From contig NZ_CALLVP010000070.1 in the NCBI RefSeq assembly GCF_938010505.1, positions 1-27,378 on the forward strand: 27,378 nt of DNA, read 5' to 3'. Every line of letters begins with the position of its first letter. The first letter of the stretch is position 1. The notes below the pieces were generated by a model, which saw nothing but the letters and a program-made list of their open reading frames with translations, made no database searches and had not been told where the DNA came from. This DNA is from an uncultured Veillonella sp. (GTDB lineage Bacteria > Bacillota > Negativicutes > Veillonellales > Veillonellaceae). Below, piece after piece: positions 8,271 to 15,129 of this stretch. Position numbers and translations under genes: made by a program.

Positions 8271-8831
8271 ATGAAATTACGTAAACAAGTTCTGTCGATT
8301 CTCTGTGTAGGTATGCTGGTATTTGTAGCGGGTTGTACACCTGAACAAGCTCCTACAACAGGTAAAAGTGAACCTGCGCAAGAGACGAAAGTTAATAAGG
8401 ATGCTGAAACAAGTAAAGTATCTCAAGAAAAAGTTAAGATGGTCTTCTTTGTTCCTACAGAAGATGGTTCTGGGGTAAAACAAACTACCGTTGAGATGGA
8501 GGCGAATAAAGTTACGCCTAAAGCAGCTCTTTTAGCGATGTTAAATGCCGATAGAGCACAAAAATATCCAGTGTTCTCTAAGGATATTGAAATTACATCT
8601 GTTACTGTAAAAGATGGCATTGCTTCTGTTGAAGTAAATGATGCATTCATAAAGGGTAACGGAGGAGATTTAACTGTTAAGTTACAAATGGCTGCCATTG
8701 TAAATACATTGACATCCTTTGATAATATTAATGGTGTTTTATTCGTCAATAATGGTAAAAAGGTGCCAACTGTAGGCTCCTTTGATACTAAAGAGCCTGT
8801 TAAGAGAATGACGAATCTAATAAAAAAATAA
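8271..8831 (+). CDS. GerMN-domain lipoprotein
   Basis: A 186-residue predicted lipoprotein: signal peptide ending in the lipobox VAGC with lipidated C22, then a polar linker (about 23-55). A GerMN domain follows (about 58-180), recognised by VKMVFFVPTEDG, the helix LLAMLNADR and DGIASVEVNDAFIKG...LQMAAIVNTLTSFDNINGVLFVNNGKKV. GerMN domains occur in spore-germination GerM and in LpqB-type lipoproteins; their biochemical role is not settled. It starts 3 bases after the amidase, with GGAGG (8260-8264) inside the amidase end. The two are therefore one unit, consistent with a cell-wall role. Confidence 0.87.
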   Translation: MKLRKQVLSILCVGMLVFVAGCTPEQAPTTGKSEPAQETKVNKDAETSKVSQEKVKMVFFVPTEDGSGVKQTTVEMEANKVTPKAALLAMLNADRAQKYPVFSKDIEITSVTVKDGIASVEVNDAFIKGNGGDLTVKLQMAAIVNTLTSFDNINGVLFVNNGKKVPTVGSFDTKEPVKRMTNLIKK

Positions 8832-8848
8832 TTCCTTTAGGAACATTT

Positions 8849-8887
8849 ATAGCAGATAGTTGTTATATCAACTATCTGCTATTTTTG
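8849..8887 (+). terminator. Rho-independent terminator after the amidase/GerMN operon
   Basis: The stem ATAGCAGATAGTTG (8849-8862) / CAACTATCTGCTAT (8869-8882) is a perfect 14-bp pairing with a 6-base loop, followed by TTTTG. Confidence 0.93.
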
Positions 8888-8910
8888 TTGTCTTTTATAT
8901 ATGTTACAAT
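8882..8910 (+). promoter_or_regulatory. Probable promoter of the thiL-tsaEBD operon
   Basis: TTTTTG (8882-8887), a 17-base spacer and an extended -10 (TG-T-TACAAT, hexamer 8905-8910). The -35 is weak and overlaps the preceding terminator tail. The position fits transcription starting near 8917, ahead of the thiL ATG at 8946. Confidence 0.6.
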
Positions 8911-8945
8911 ACAATAAGTATAATAATCGGAAACTAGGTGATCAG

Positions 8946-9926
8946 ATGCAATTAAAAGATGTTGGGGAATTTAATTTCATTCGTCAAATTCAAGATAACA
9001 CGATTTATAATCCTAATACTGTAGTGTACGGTATTGGTGATGATTGCGCTATTTATAAAACTGAACAAAATACAGAGCAATTGATAAGCACTGACACAAT
9101 GGTAGAAGGTATTCATTTTAGCTTTCACTATATGACGCCCTATGATGTAGGGTATCGGCTTATGACGGCTAATTTAAGTGATGTTGCGGCTATGGGTGGC
9201 ATTCCTAGACAAATTGTATTATCTCTTGCCGTACCAGACCATATTGATACAGCAATTCTTGATGATATTTATAGGGGGATTAAAGATCAATGTATGCGGT
9301 ATCAACTTAATATATTGGGTGGAGATACGGTACGTACGGAAGGCCCCATGGTTTGGACCGTAACAATTATCGGAGAAGTTCCTAAAGGTACTGCGGTTAT
9401 GCGAAGTGGTGCGAAAGTAGGAGACGTTGTCGGCCTTACAAACTATGTAGGTTATGCAGCTACAGGTTTAGGTGCGTTATCATATAATTTAGTAGGCTAT
9501 GATATGACCAAAGTGGGGCATCAACGTCCTGAACCACAGATTGAATTGGGGCAAAAATTACGAGAGCTTGGTATCCATAGTATGAATGATATTAGTGATG
9601 GACTAGGTAGTGAATTGAATGAAATTGCTACAGCTAGTAATGTATCCATTGTAATCGAAGAACAAGCACTTCCTCTACACGAGGAGACTTACGCATTAGC
9701 TAAGCATTTACAAACTAATCCAGTAGATTATGCTTTGTATGGTGGTGAAGACTTTCAGTTAGTCTTTACAGCACCAAAATCATTACTTTCGGAATTGAAG
9801 AAGTTAGCAGGCATTACGTTGATTGGAGAAGTTTTATCTGGCCCTCCTCGGGTTCAAATGGTAACACCTGATAAAACGATTAAGGCCATAGAAGCGAAAG
9901 GATATAATCATTTTCATGAAGGATAA
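8946..9926 (+). CDS. thiL: Thiamine-monophosphate kinase
   Basis: ATP-dependent phosphorylation of thiamine monophosphate to the cofactor thiamine diphosphate. ThiL hallmarks run through the 326 residues: GIGDDCAIY, STDTMVEGIHF, ANLSDVAAMGG, LGGDTVR, MNDISDGLGSEL and YGGEDFQLVF, the Asp-rich Mg-ATP motifs of the PurM-like fold. I start at ATG 8946 behind AGGTG (8936-8940). The upstream in-frame ATG at 8901 lies inside the probable -10 element. It heads an overlapping operon with the t6A genes, as in many Firmicutes. Confidence 0.95.
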   Translation: MQLKDVGEFNFIRQIQDNTIYNPNTVVYGIGDDCAIYKTEQNTEQLISTDTMVEGIHFSFHYMTPYDVGYRLMTANLSDVAAMGGIPRQIVLSLAVPDHIDTAILDDIYRGIKDQCMRYQLNILGGDTVRTEGPMVWTVTIIGEVPKGTAVMRSGAKVGDVVGLTNYVGYAATGLGALSYNLVGYDMTKVGHQRPEPQIELGQKLRELGIHSMNDISDGLGSELNEIATASNVSIVIEEQALPLHEETYALAKHLQTNPVDYALYGGEDFQLVFTAPKSLLSELKKLAGITLIGEVLSGPPRVQMVTPDKTIKAIEAKGYNHFHEG

Positions 9927-10410
9927 GGTTCAGGTCCAATTAGAGACTCATACAGTAGAAGATACAAAACAATTTGGCCAACTATTAGGCGAATGGGTTA
10001 AACATAATGGGGAGCCTCTTTGCATAGCCTTAATTGGTGACTTGGGGACAGGGAAAACACATTTGTCGCAAGGTATTGCAAAGGGCTTTGGAGTTACTGA
10101 AGAAATTACAAGTCCCACCTTTGCTATCATGAATACCTATGATGTGAATAGAACTCATTTATATCATTTTGACGTATATCGCTTGGAAGATGTTAGTGAA
10201 CTGGAAAATATTGGCTTCTATGAATATACAGAAGAATGCGTATCCATTGTAGAATGGGCCGATAAATTCCCTCATGAATTACCTGATGAAACGTTATTGA
10301 TTTATTTAACGCGCATTGACGATACAAGCCGTTCCATTACGTTAGCTAGTGATTACCTTACAGCAGATGATTTAGTAGAAATAGGAGGCCCATATGTGGT
10401 TGGGAATTGA
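9916..10410 (+). CDS. tsaE: tRNA t6A biosynthesis ATPase TsaE
   Basis: P-loop ATPase needed to reset the TsaB-TsaD complex that makes N6-threonylcarbamoyladenosine at A37 of ANN-decoding tRNAs. Walker A GDLGTGKT is at about 41-48. SPTFAIMNTY, HFDVYRLEDVSELENIGFYEY and SIVEWADKFP are typical TsaE segments. The length of 164 residues is normal. The start overlaps the thiL stop by 11 bases. The nearest ribosome-site-like sequence (AAAGGA, about 9897-9902) is rather distant, so translational coupling is likely. Confidence 0.95.
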   Translation: MKDKVQVQLETHTVEDTKQFGQLLGEWVKHNGEPLCIALIGDLGTGKTHLSQGIAKGFGVTEEITSPTFAIMNTYDVNRTHLYHFDVYRLEDVSELENIGFYEYTEECVSIVEWADKFPHELPDETLLIYLTRIDDTSRSITLASDYLTADDLVEIGGPYVVGN

Positions 10411-11152
10411 GACGAGCTCACTCGTGTCGAGTGTGGCTTTAATGGATGAAAGTTGCCTAATTGGGGAATTGACCATTCAAGCTGGATTGACGCATTCTGA
10501 GCAGTTGGTACCTCATATTGATATGTTATTACGAGCTTCTCAGGTTGAAAAAAGTGAATTAAAAGGTATTATGGTCAGCATTGGACCTGGTTCTTTTACA
10601 GGTTTACGGATTGGTATGGGGACAGCTAAAGCTATGGCTTATGCCTTACAAATTCCTTTATATGGCGTAATGACCATGGACAGTTTAGCTCGTAATGTAG
10701 CTTATACGGACCGCACGATTTGTACCGTTATTGATGCTCAAAAGAAACATGTCTACGCAGGTATCTACAAATATGATGGTAATGAATTAGTTTGCAAAGA
10801 GGAGCCTTTTGTCATTGCTGCTAATGATTTATTAGATCGACTCCGAGCATCTGAAGAACATGTGGTATTCCTTGGGGATGGCGTTAAGCGAATAGAGAAG
10901 CTACTAGATGAAAGTGATACAAATTTAACGATTTTAGATATATCGCAACGTATTCCAAAAGCTAGTTCTCTATTACTGGCTGGCCGTAGATTGGTAGTCT
11001 CTGAAGAGAGTTCTGACCCTATGGATATGGTTCCTTATTATATTCGACGCTCAGAAGCAGAAGTGTTATGGGAAGAACGCCATAAAAATAATCCTGAAAT
11101 ATTAAAACAAAATCCTACAGTTGTAGTTACTGAGGCAGCAGGAGCAGAATAA
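10394..11152 (+). CDS. tsaB: tRNA t6A biosynthesis protein TsaB
   Basis: Scaffold partner of TsaD in the threonylcarbamoyl transferase complex; an ASKHA-fold homologue of TsaD without its metal site. The N-terminal LGIETSS and SIGPGSFTGLRIGMGTAKAMAYAL are diagnostic, and it lacks the HxxxH metal motif. The 252-residue length includes a C-terminal tail (about 215-252) beyond the core. GGAGG at 10384-10388 supports ATG 10394. It overlaps tsaE by 17 bases and the next gene by one base. Confidence 0.94.
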   Translation: MWLGIETSSLVSSVALMDESCLIGELTIQAGLTHSEQLVPHIDMLLRASQVEKSELKGIMVSIGPGSFTGLRIGMGTAKAMAYALQIPLYGVMTMDSLARNVAYTDRTICTVIDAQKKHVYAGIYKYDGNELVCKEEPFVIAANDLLDRLRASEEHVVFLGDGVKRIEKLLDESDTNLTILDISQRIPKASSLLLAGRRLVVSEESSDPMDMVPYYIRRSEAEVLWEERHKNNPEILKQNPTVVVTEAAGAE

Positions 11153-11601
11153 TGGAGATTCGTTTAGCTACAATAGATGATGCTCAAGCTATTTATGCTA
11201 TTGAACAGCAGTCTTTTTCTGTTCCTTGGAGTTTAGAATCTGTTTTTGCTGAGTTAGAAGGAGCATCAAATAAATTATATATGGTAATTTGTGAGGAGAA
11301 TCAAATTATTGGATATGCAGGTGTTTGGCTCGTATACGATGAAGGTCAAATCACAAATATTGCCATTATTCCTTCCGCACGAGGTAAGGGATACGGATTA
11401 AAACTTACAAAACAATTAATAGATGAATGTTTTACGAGAGGTATGCATGAAATTTTTTTAGAAGTGCGCATATCTAATCTAGCAGCATTGGCTATGTATA
11501 GAAATTTAGGATTTTCTGTAAAAGGAATTCGTAAAGATTATTATTCAGAGCCTACGGAAGATGCTTATATTATGTCTCTCGTTTCAGAGGAAATAGAATG
11601 A
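11152..11601 (+). CDS. rimI: Ribosomal protein S18-alanine N-acetyltransferase (GNAT)
   Basis: GNAT acetyltransferase of 149 residues. The acetyl-CoA loop is at about 78-85 (IIPSARGKGYGLKL), followed by EVRISNLAALAMYRNLGFSVKGIRKDYY, the RimI-type C-terminal pattern. RimI acetylates the N-terminal alanine of ribosomal protein S18. The assignment relies on the pattern and on the conserved tsaB-rimI-tsaD order. The ATG overlaps the tsaB stop (TAATG) and its own stop overlaps the tsaD start (ATGA). Confidence 0.92.
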   Translation: MEIRLATIDDAQAIYAIEQQSFSVPWSLESVFAELEGASNKLYMVICEENQIIGYAGVWLVYDEGQITNIAIIPSARGKGYGLKLTKQLIDECFTRGMHEIFLEVRISNLAALAMYRNLGFSVKGIRKDYYSEPTEDAYIMSLVSEEIE

Positions 11602-12629
11602 GTATATACACATTAGCCTTGGAAAGTAGCTGTGACGAAACCTCTGCTTCTGTCCTTAAGGACGGGCGCACCGTTTTGTCTAATGTTATTTCAAGCCAAG
11701 TGCCAATACATAGAAAATTTGGTGGCGTTGTACCTGAAATTGCATCACGTCATCACATAGAACAAGTAATACCCGTTATAGACCAAGCATTACGTGACGC
11801 GAATGTGACTTTACAAGATATCGATCATATTGGTGTTACTTATGGGCCAGGTCTTGTGGGAGCCCTATTAGTTGGAGTGGCAGCAGCAAAGGGACTATCC
11901 TTTGCTACAGGGATTCCCTTGGTGCCGGTTCATCATATGGAAGGTCATATTTTTGCTAACTTTTTAGCTAATCCGAAACTGGAACCTCCGTTTTTAAGTC
12001 TCGTTGTTTCTGGTGGTCATACCATGTTAGTACATGTAAAAGGATATGAAGAATTTGATATTCTTGGTCAAACACGAGACGATGCGGCAGGTGAAGCCTT
12101 TGATAAGATTGCACGGGTTATGGGTTTCCCTTATCCAGGTGGACCTCATATCGATGCCCTTGCTGCAGAAGGTAATCCAGAGGCTATTGAGTTTCCAAAG
12201 GCTTTAAGTGAACCTGGTAATTTTGAATTTAGCTTTAGTGGCTTAAAATCTGCTGTTCTAAACTATTTAAATAGTAAACAACAAAAAAATGAGCCTATCA
12301 CTCAAGCTGATGTGGCGGCATCATTCCAGAACGCTATCGTTGACGTACTAGTAGAAAAGACAAAAGATGCAGCCCATACATTAGGTGAAAGTCGTATTAC
12401 CATCGCTGGCGGTGTATCGGCTAATAAAGGATTACAAAAGGCTTTAGAAGCTATGTGTGTAGAAGAAGGTTTTACTTATTACAAGCCACATAAAATATTG
12501 TCTACTGATAATGCGGCCATGATTGGGTGCCGAGCTTACTATATGGCACAGGCTGGTAAATTCGCCGATTTAACATTGAATGCAAAGCCAAGTGTTGAAA
12601 TTGGTTACGCATCTTGGAAAGAGGATTAA
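11598..12629 (+). CDS. tsaD: tRNA N6-adenosine threonylcarbamoyltransferase
   Basis: Catalytic subunit that transfers the threonylcarbamoyl group to A37 of tRNA. It is an ASKHA-fold metalloenzyme with metal ligands H113 and H117 in HHMEGH, and an aspartate near the end in LSTDNAAMIG. Also visible are LALESSCDETS at the start, VTYGPGLVGALLVG, AAGEAFDKIARVMGFPYPGGP, FSFSGLKSAV and AGGVSANKGL. The length of 343 residues is normal. The ATGA overlap with rimI indicates coupled translation. Confidence 0.97.
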   Translation: MSIYTLALESSCDETSASVLKDGRTVLSNVISSQVPIHRKFGGVVPEIASRHHIEQVIPVIDQALRDANVTLQDIDHIGVTYGPGLVGALLVGVAAAKGLSFATGIPLVPVHHMEGHIFANFLANPKLEPPFLSLVVSGGHTMLVHVKGYEEFDILGQTRDDAAGEAFDKIARVMGFPYPGGPHIDALAAEGNPEAIEFPKALSEPGNFEFSFSGLKSAVLNYLNSKQQKNEPITQADVAASFQNAIVDVLVEKTKDAAHTLGESRITIAGGVSANKGLQKALEAMCVEEGFTYYKPHKILSTDNAAMIGCRAYYMAQAGKFADLTLNAKPSVEIGYASWKED

Positions 12630-12631
12630 TT

Positions 12632-14023
12632 GTGGATATTGGTCAAGATATTTTAAATAGAACACCATTAGGACCATTACAAACCTCATTACTTGAGCAT
12701 ATTAGTAAACTTATATCCTTTGGCGAGTCTTTAACTCGTCAAAGGATACAGATTTTTACACCCCTACTAGAGACAGGACAAAGTGAGAGACCACAACAAT
12801 GTGCAGATATGCTATGCATAGAACGCAGTGAACAAGGTGTTATTACACGAACAGTAAAAGGAAGTCATATGTGGTCTACCATGATAGAATGTGGTCAGCC
12901 ACTTATCGGAGTAGAACATCAACAGCGTCAACATGTCTTTCCTATTGTTGATAATGGGGGACGGATTATTGGAGGCCTTTCCTTTACGGTATTGCCATCT
13001 ATTTCTTCTAAGCAATACGATCAAGAGTATGTTTTATCTGATACGATGCAGCGCCTTATGTTAACGGCCACTGAAGAGCAGATGCAGGTTTACGAACCTA
13101 TGTCATACTTTGATGGATTAATCATTTTTGATGATGCTAATAAAATAATATATGCTAACGATGCAGCTATGAAGTTGGTTGATGTGTTAGGTTTTGACCG
13201 TCGTTTGGTAGGTTCATCTATTTATAGCAGTACATTAAAAATGTCTGCAATACAACAAGTATTATCTGATAGAAGTATACTTACTAATGAAGAAATTTAT
13301 CAAGATATGGTAATTCGTCAGCATATGATTCCTATTGCTATGGGGCGTAATGAAACGCGTTGCTTCTTAGTGCTTCATGATTGTACGCGTGAAAGTAAGC
13401 AACAACAAGAATTATTAGTAAAAAATTCGATTATCAAAGAGGTTCATCATCGAGTTAAAAATAACTTACAAACTGTAGCTGGTTTATTGCGGATGGAAGC
13501 GAGACGCTCCAGTTTGCCAGAGGTGAAGCTAGCACTGCAAGAAGGGATTAACCGTATTGAAAGTATGGCTCTTGTTCACGATATAGTGTCCCATTACGAT
13601 GAGGATTATATTGGTATACGATCGATCTACGATGAATTATGTCGATTGTTGCGTATGAGTATGGTGCGACAAGACCAAGAGGTTACTTTTACTTACAGTG
13701 GCGAAGACATATTAATCTCCTCTCATATGGCAAGTTATGTATCTCTCATAATCAATGAATTGATCAGTAATAGCTTAGAACATGGTTTAGATGGTAGAAA
13801 TGGTCAAATTCATCTGACTGTAACGGATATAAACGGGAGTATCGAACTAGCTTTTTACGATAATGGTAAAGGATTGCCTAGCAATTTTTCTTTCATATCT
13901 AATAAACGTCTAGGTCTAACTATTATTAATAATTTAGTTACTCACGAATTGAAAGGTAGTTTATCCATAGAAAATACTAGTACAGGTGTATTGGTAACGA
14001 TACATATGAAGAAGGAGGCATAA
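12632..14023 (+). CDS. Sensor histidine kinase, HisKA_2 type (PdtaS/EutW-like)
   Basis: A cytoplasmic-looking kinase of 463 residues with no clear membrane segment. A GAF-like sensor region (about 10-130) and a PAS-like domain (about 155-255, FDGLIIFDDANKIIYANDAAM) precede the HisKA_2 dimerisation helix. The likely phosphorylated histidine is H272 in EVHHRVKNNLQ. The ATPase domain has the N-box ELISNSLEHGL, G1 box FYDNGKGLP and G2 box RLGLTIINNL. The architecture matches kinases that phosphorylate ANTAR regulators, and such a regulator is the next gene with no gap. I choose GTG 12632, two bases after the tsaD stop, because AGAGGA (12620-12625) is well spaced. The signal is unknown. Confidence 0.88.
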   Translation: MDIGQDILNRTPLGPLQTSLLEHISKLISFGESLTRQRIQIFTPLLETGQSERPQQCADMLCIERSEQGVITRTVKGSHMWSTMIECGQPLIGVEHQQRQHVFPIVDNGGRIIGGLSFTVLPSISSKQYDQEYVLSDTMQRLMLTATEEQMQVYEPMSYFDGLIIFDDANKIIYANDAAMKLVDVLGFDRRLVGSSIYSSTLKMSAIQQVLSDRSILTNEEIYQDMVIRQHMIPIAMGRNETRCFLVLHDCTRESKQQQELLVKNSIIKEVHHRVKNNLQTVAGLLRMEARRSSLPEVKLALQEGINRIESMALVHDIVSHYDEDYIGIRSIYDELCRLLRMSMVRQDQEVTFTYSGEDILISSHMASYVSLIINELISNSLEHGLDGRNGQIHLTVTDINGSIELAFYDNGKGLPSNFSFISNKRLGLTIINNLVTHELKGSLSIENTSTGVLVTIHMKKEA

Positions 14024-14602
14024 ATGCGCGTTTTAATCGTGGATGATGAATCTCTAATACGTATGGATCTGCGAGATATTATTGAATCTTGTGGTCATGA
14101 AGTTGTAGCAGAGGGGACAAATGGTGTTGAAGCTATAGAACTCTGTAAAAAATATAAGCCAGATATTCTTTTGATGGATGTTAAAATGCCTGAATTAGAT
14201 GGCATTGAGGCGGCGCGTCAAATTGGCTTTCATCATGAAGCACCTGTAGTATTACTAACAAGTTATAGTCAACAAGATTTAATCGATAAGGCTCGTGAAT
14301 CTGGTGTATACGGTTATTTGATTAAACCGGTACGGGAGGAACAATTAGTTCCTACCTTAGAGATGGCTTTAGGTCGCTATAAAAGTGATGCTCAGTTGCG
14401 CGAAAAGATGGCTGAATTAGAACAGTCTTTAGAAGATCGTAAAATCATACAAAAGGGGACTGGTGTATTAATGGCACTATATTCCATATCCGAAGATGAG
14501 GCTTATAATCGCATCCGCACCTTAAGTATGAATAAACAAATGTCTATTATAGAAACTTGTAATCTCATCATAAAACAAGCTAATAATTCAAATAAAATCT
14601 AA
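14024..14602 (+). CDS. Response regulator with ANTAR RNA-binding domain
   Basis: The receiver domain (about 1-120) has D8/D9, phosphoacceptor D52 in LLMDVKMPELDG, a conserved Thr in LLTSYS and Lys in YLIKPV. A coiled linker (about 127-142) leads to an ANTAR domain (about 135-188, KIIQKGTGVLMALYSISEDEAYNRIRTLSMNKQMSI). When phosphorylated, ANTAR regulators bind paired hexaloop hairpins in leader RNAs and prevent termination. This is the family of EutV, NasR and PdtaR. AAGGAGG lies just before ATG 14024 and the gene abuts its kinase. Target RNAs are not identifiable from this window. Confidence 0.92.
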   Translation: MRVLIVDDESLIRMDLRDIIESCGHEVVAEGTNGVEAIELCKKYKPDILLMDVKMPELDGIEAARQIGFHHEAPVVLLTSYSQQDLIDKARESGVYGYLIKPVREEQLVPTLEMALGRYKSDAQLREKMAELEQSLEDRKIIQKGTGVLMALYSISEDEAYNRIRTLSMNKQMSIIETCNLIIKQANNSNKI

Positions 14603-14604
14603 AA

Positions 14605-14619
14605 AGTCAAAAAATCAAA
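14605..14619 (+). promoter_or_regulatory. CtsR-like direct repeat upstream of groES (candidate)
   Basis: AGTCAAAAAATCAAA matches, at the same internal spacing, the GGTCAAAAAGTCAAA element in the ctsR promoter (25510-25524). The two TCAAA units are 8 bp apart. It lies 8 bp upstream of the groES -35. The usual CtsR consensus has units 10 bp apart and the region is A-rich, so this is tentative. Confidence 0.4.
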
Positions 14620-14627
14620 ATTAATAC

Positions 14628-14655
14628 TTGCAATTATTTTAACATCGGTTATAAT
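14628..14655 (+). promoter_or_regulatory. groESL promoter
   Basis: TTGCAA (14628-14633), a 16-base spacer and TATAAT (14650-14655). The expected start near 14662 places the CIRCE element at the very beginning of the transcript. Confidence 0.82.
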
Positions 14656-14666
14656 AATACTTGTAA

Positions 14667-14693
14667 TTAGCACTCGATGAGTTAGAGTGCTAA
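14667..14693 (+). promoter_or_regulatory. CIRCE operator (HrcA binding site)
   Basis: A perfect inverted repeat TTAGCACTC - 9 bases - GAGTGCTAA matches the CIRCE consensus exactly. HrcA, not encoded in this window, is expected to repress groESL here until heat or unfolded protein titrates GroEL. Confidence 0.97.
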
Positions 14694-14734
14694 TAAATTA
14701 TAGAAAATATCTAGTAAATAAGGAGTGACATCAT

Positions 14735-15016
14735 ATGTTAAAACCATTAGCTGACCGCGTTCTTATCCGTTTAGAAGCAAAAGAAGAAAAAACTAAAAGT
14801 GGTATTTTCCTTCCAGATACAGCAAAAGAAAAACCTCAAGAAGGTGTAGTTGTAGCTGTAGGTGCTGGTAAAGTATATGACAATGGTCAACGTGTAGCTC
14901 CAGAAGTTAAAGTTGGCGATACTGTTATGTTCGCTAAATATGCTGGTAGCGAATTAGAAATCGATGGCGCTACTCACTTGATTATTAGTGAACGCGATAT
15001 TTTAGCAGTACTATAA
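14735..15016 (+). CDS. groES: Co-chaperonin GroES
   Basis: The 10-kDa lid of the GroEL folding chamber, 93 residues. It begins LKPLADRVLIRLEAKEEKTKSGIFLPDTAKEKPQEG, containing the mobile loop (about 17-33), and ends with the typical EIDGATHLIISERDILAVL. AAGGAGTGA lies before ATG 14735. CIRCE control and the following groEL make it a classical heat-shock operon. Confidence 0.98.
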   Translation: MLKPLADRVLIRLEAKEEKTKSGIFLPDTAKEKPQEGVVVAVGAGKVYDNGQRVAPEVKVGDTVMFAKYAGSELEIDGATHLIISERDILAVL

Positions 15017-15099
15017 TAGCTAATTTGTAGTCTTATATGACTATAAACACTGATGATACATTTTATATTGCCTAAGGGCACATATATTTCGTTACATTG

Positions 15100-15114
15100 G
15101 ATAGTGTTACTATC
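15100..15114 (+). other. Small hairpin directly before the groEL ribosome site
   Basis: GATAG (15100-15104) pairs with CTATC (15110-15114) around TGTTA, one base before the AGGAGG ribosome site (15116-15121). Another small inverted repeat, TAGTC/GACTA, lies earlier in the 113-base groES-groEL gap. A role in translation or RNA stability is only conjecture. Confidence 0.35.
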
Positions 15115-15129
15115 TAGGAGGTAATACAT

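Noticed and set aside
8901..8945. N-terminal extension of ThiL from the ATG at 8901
   Set aside because: The probable -10 element lies within it and there is no ribosome site; ATG 8946 fits the family start.
14603..14734. ANTAR target hairpin pair in the groES leader
   Set aside because: The only clear structures are the CIRCE repeat and the promoter; no paired hexaloop hairpins overlapping a terminator are present.
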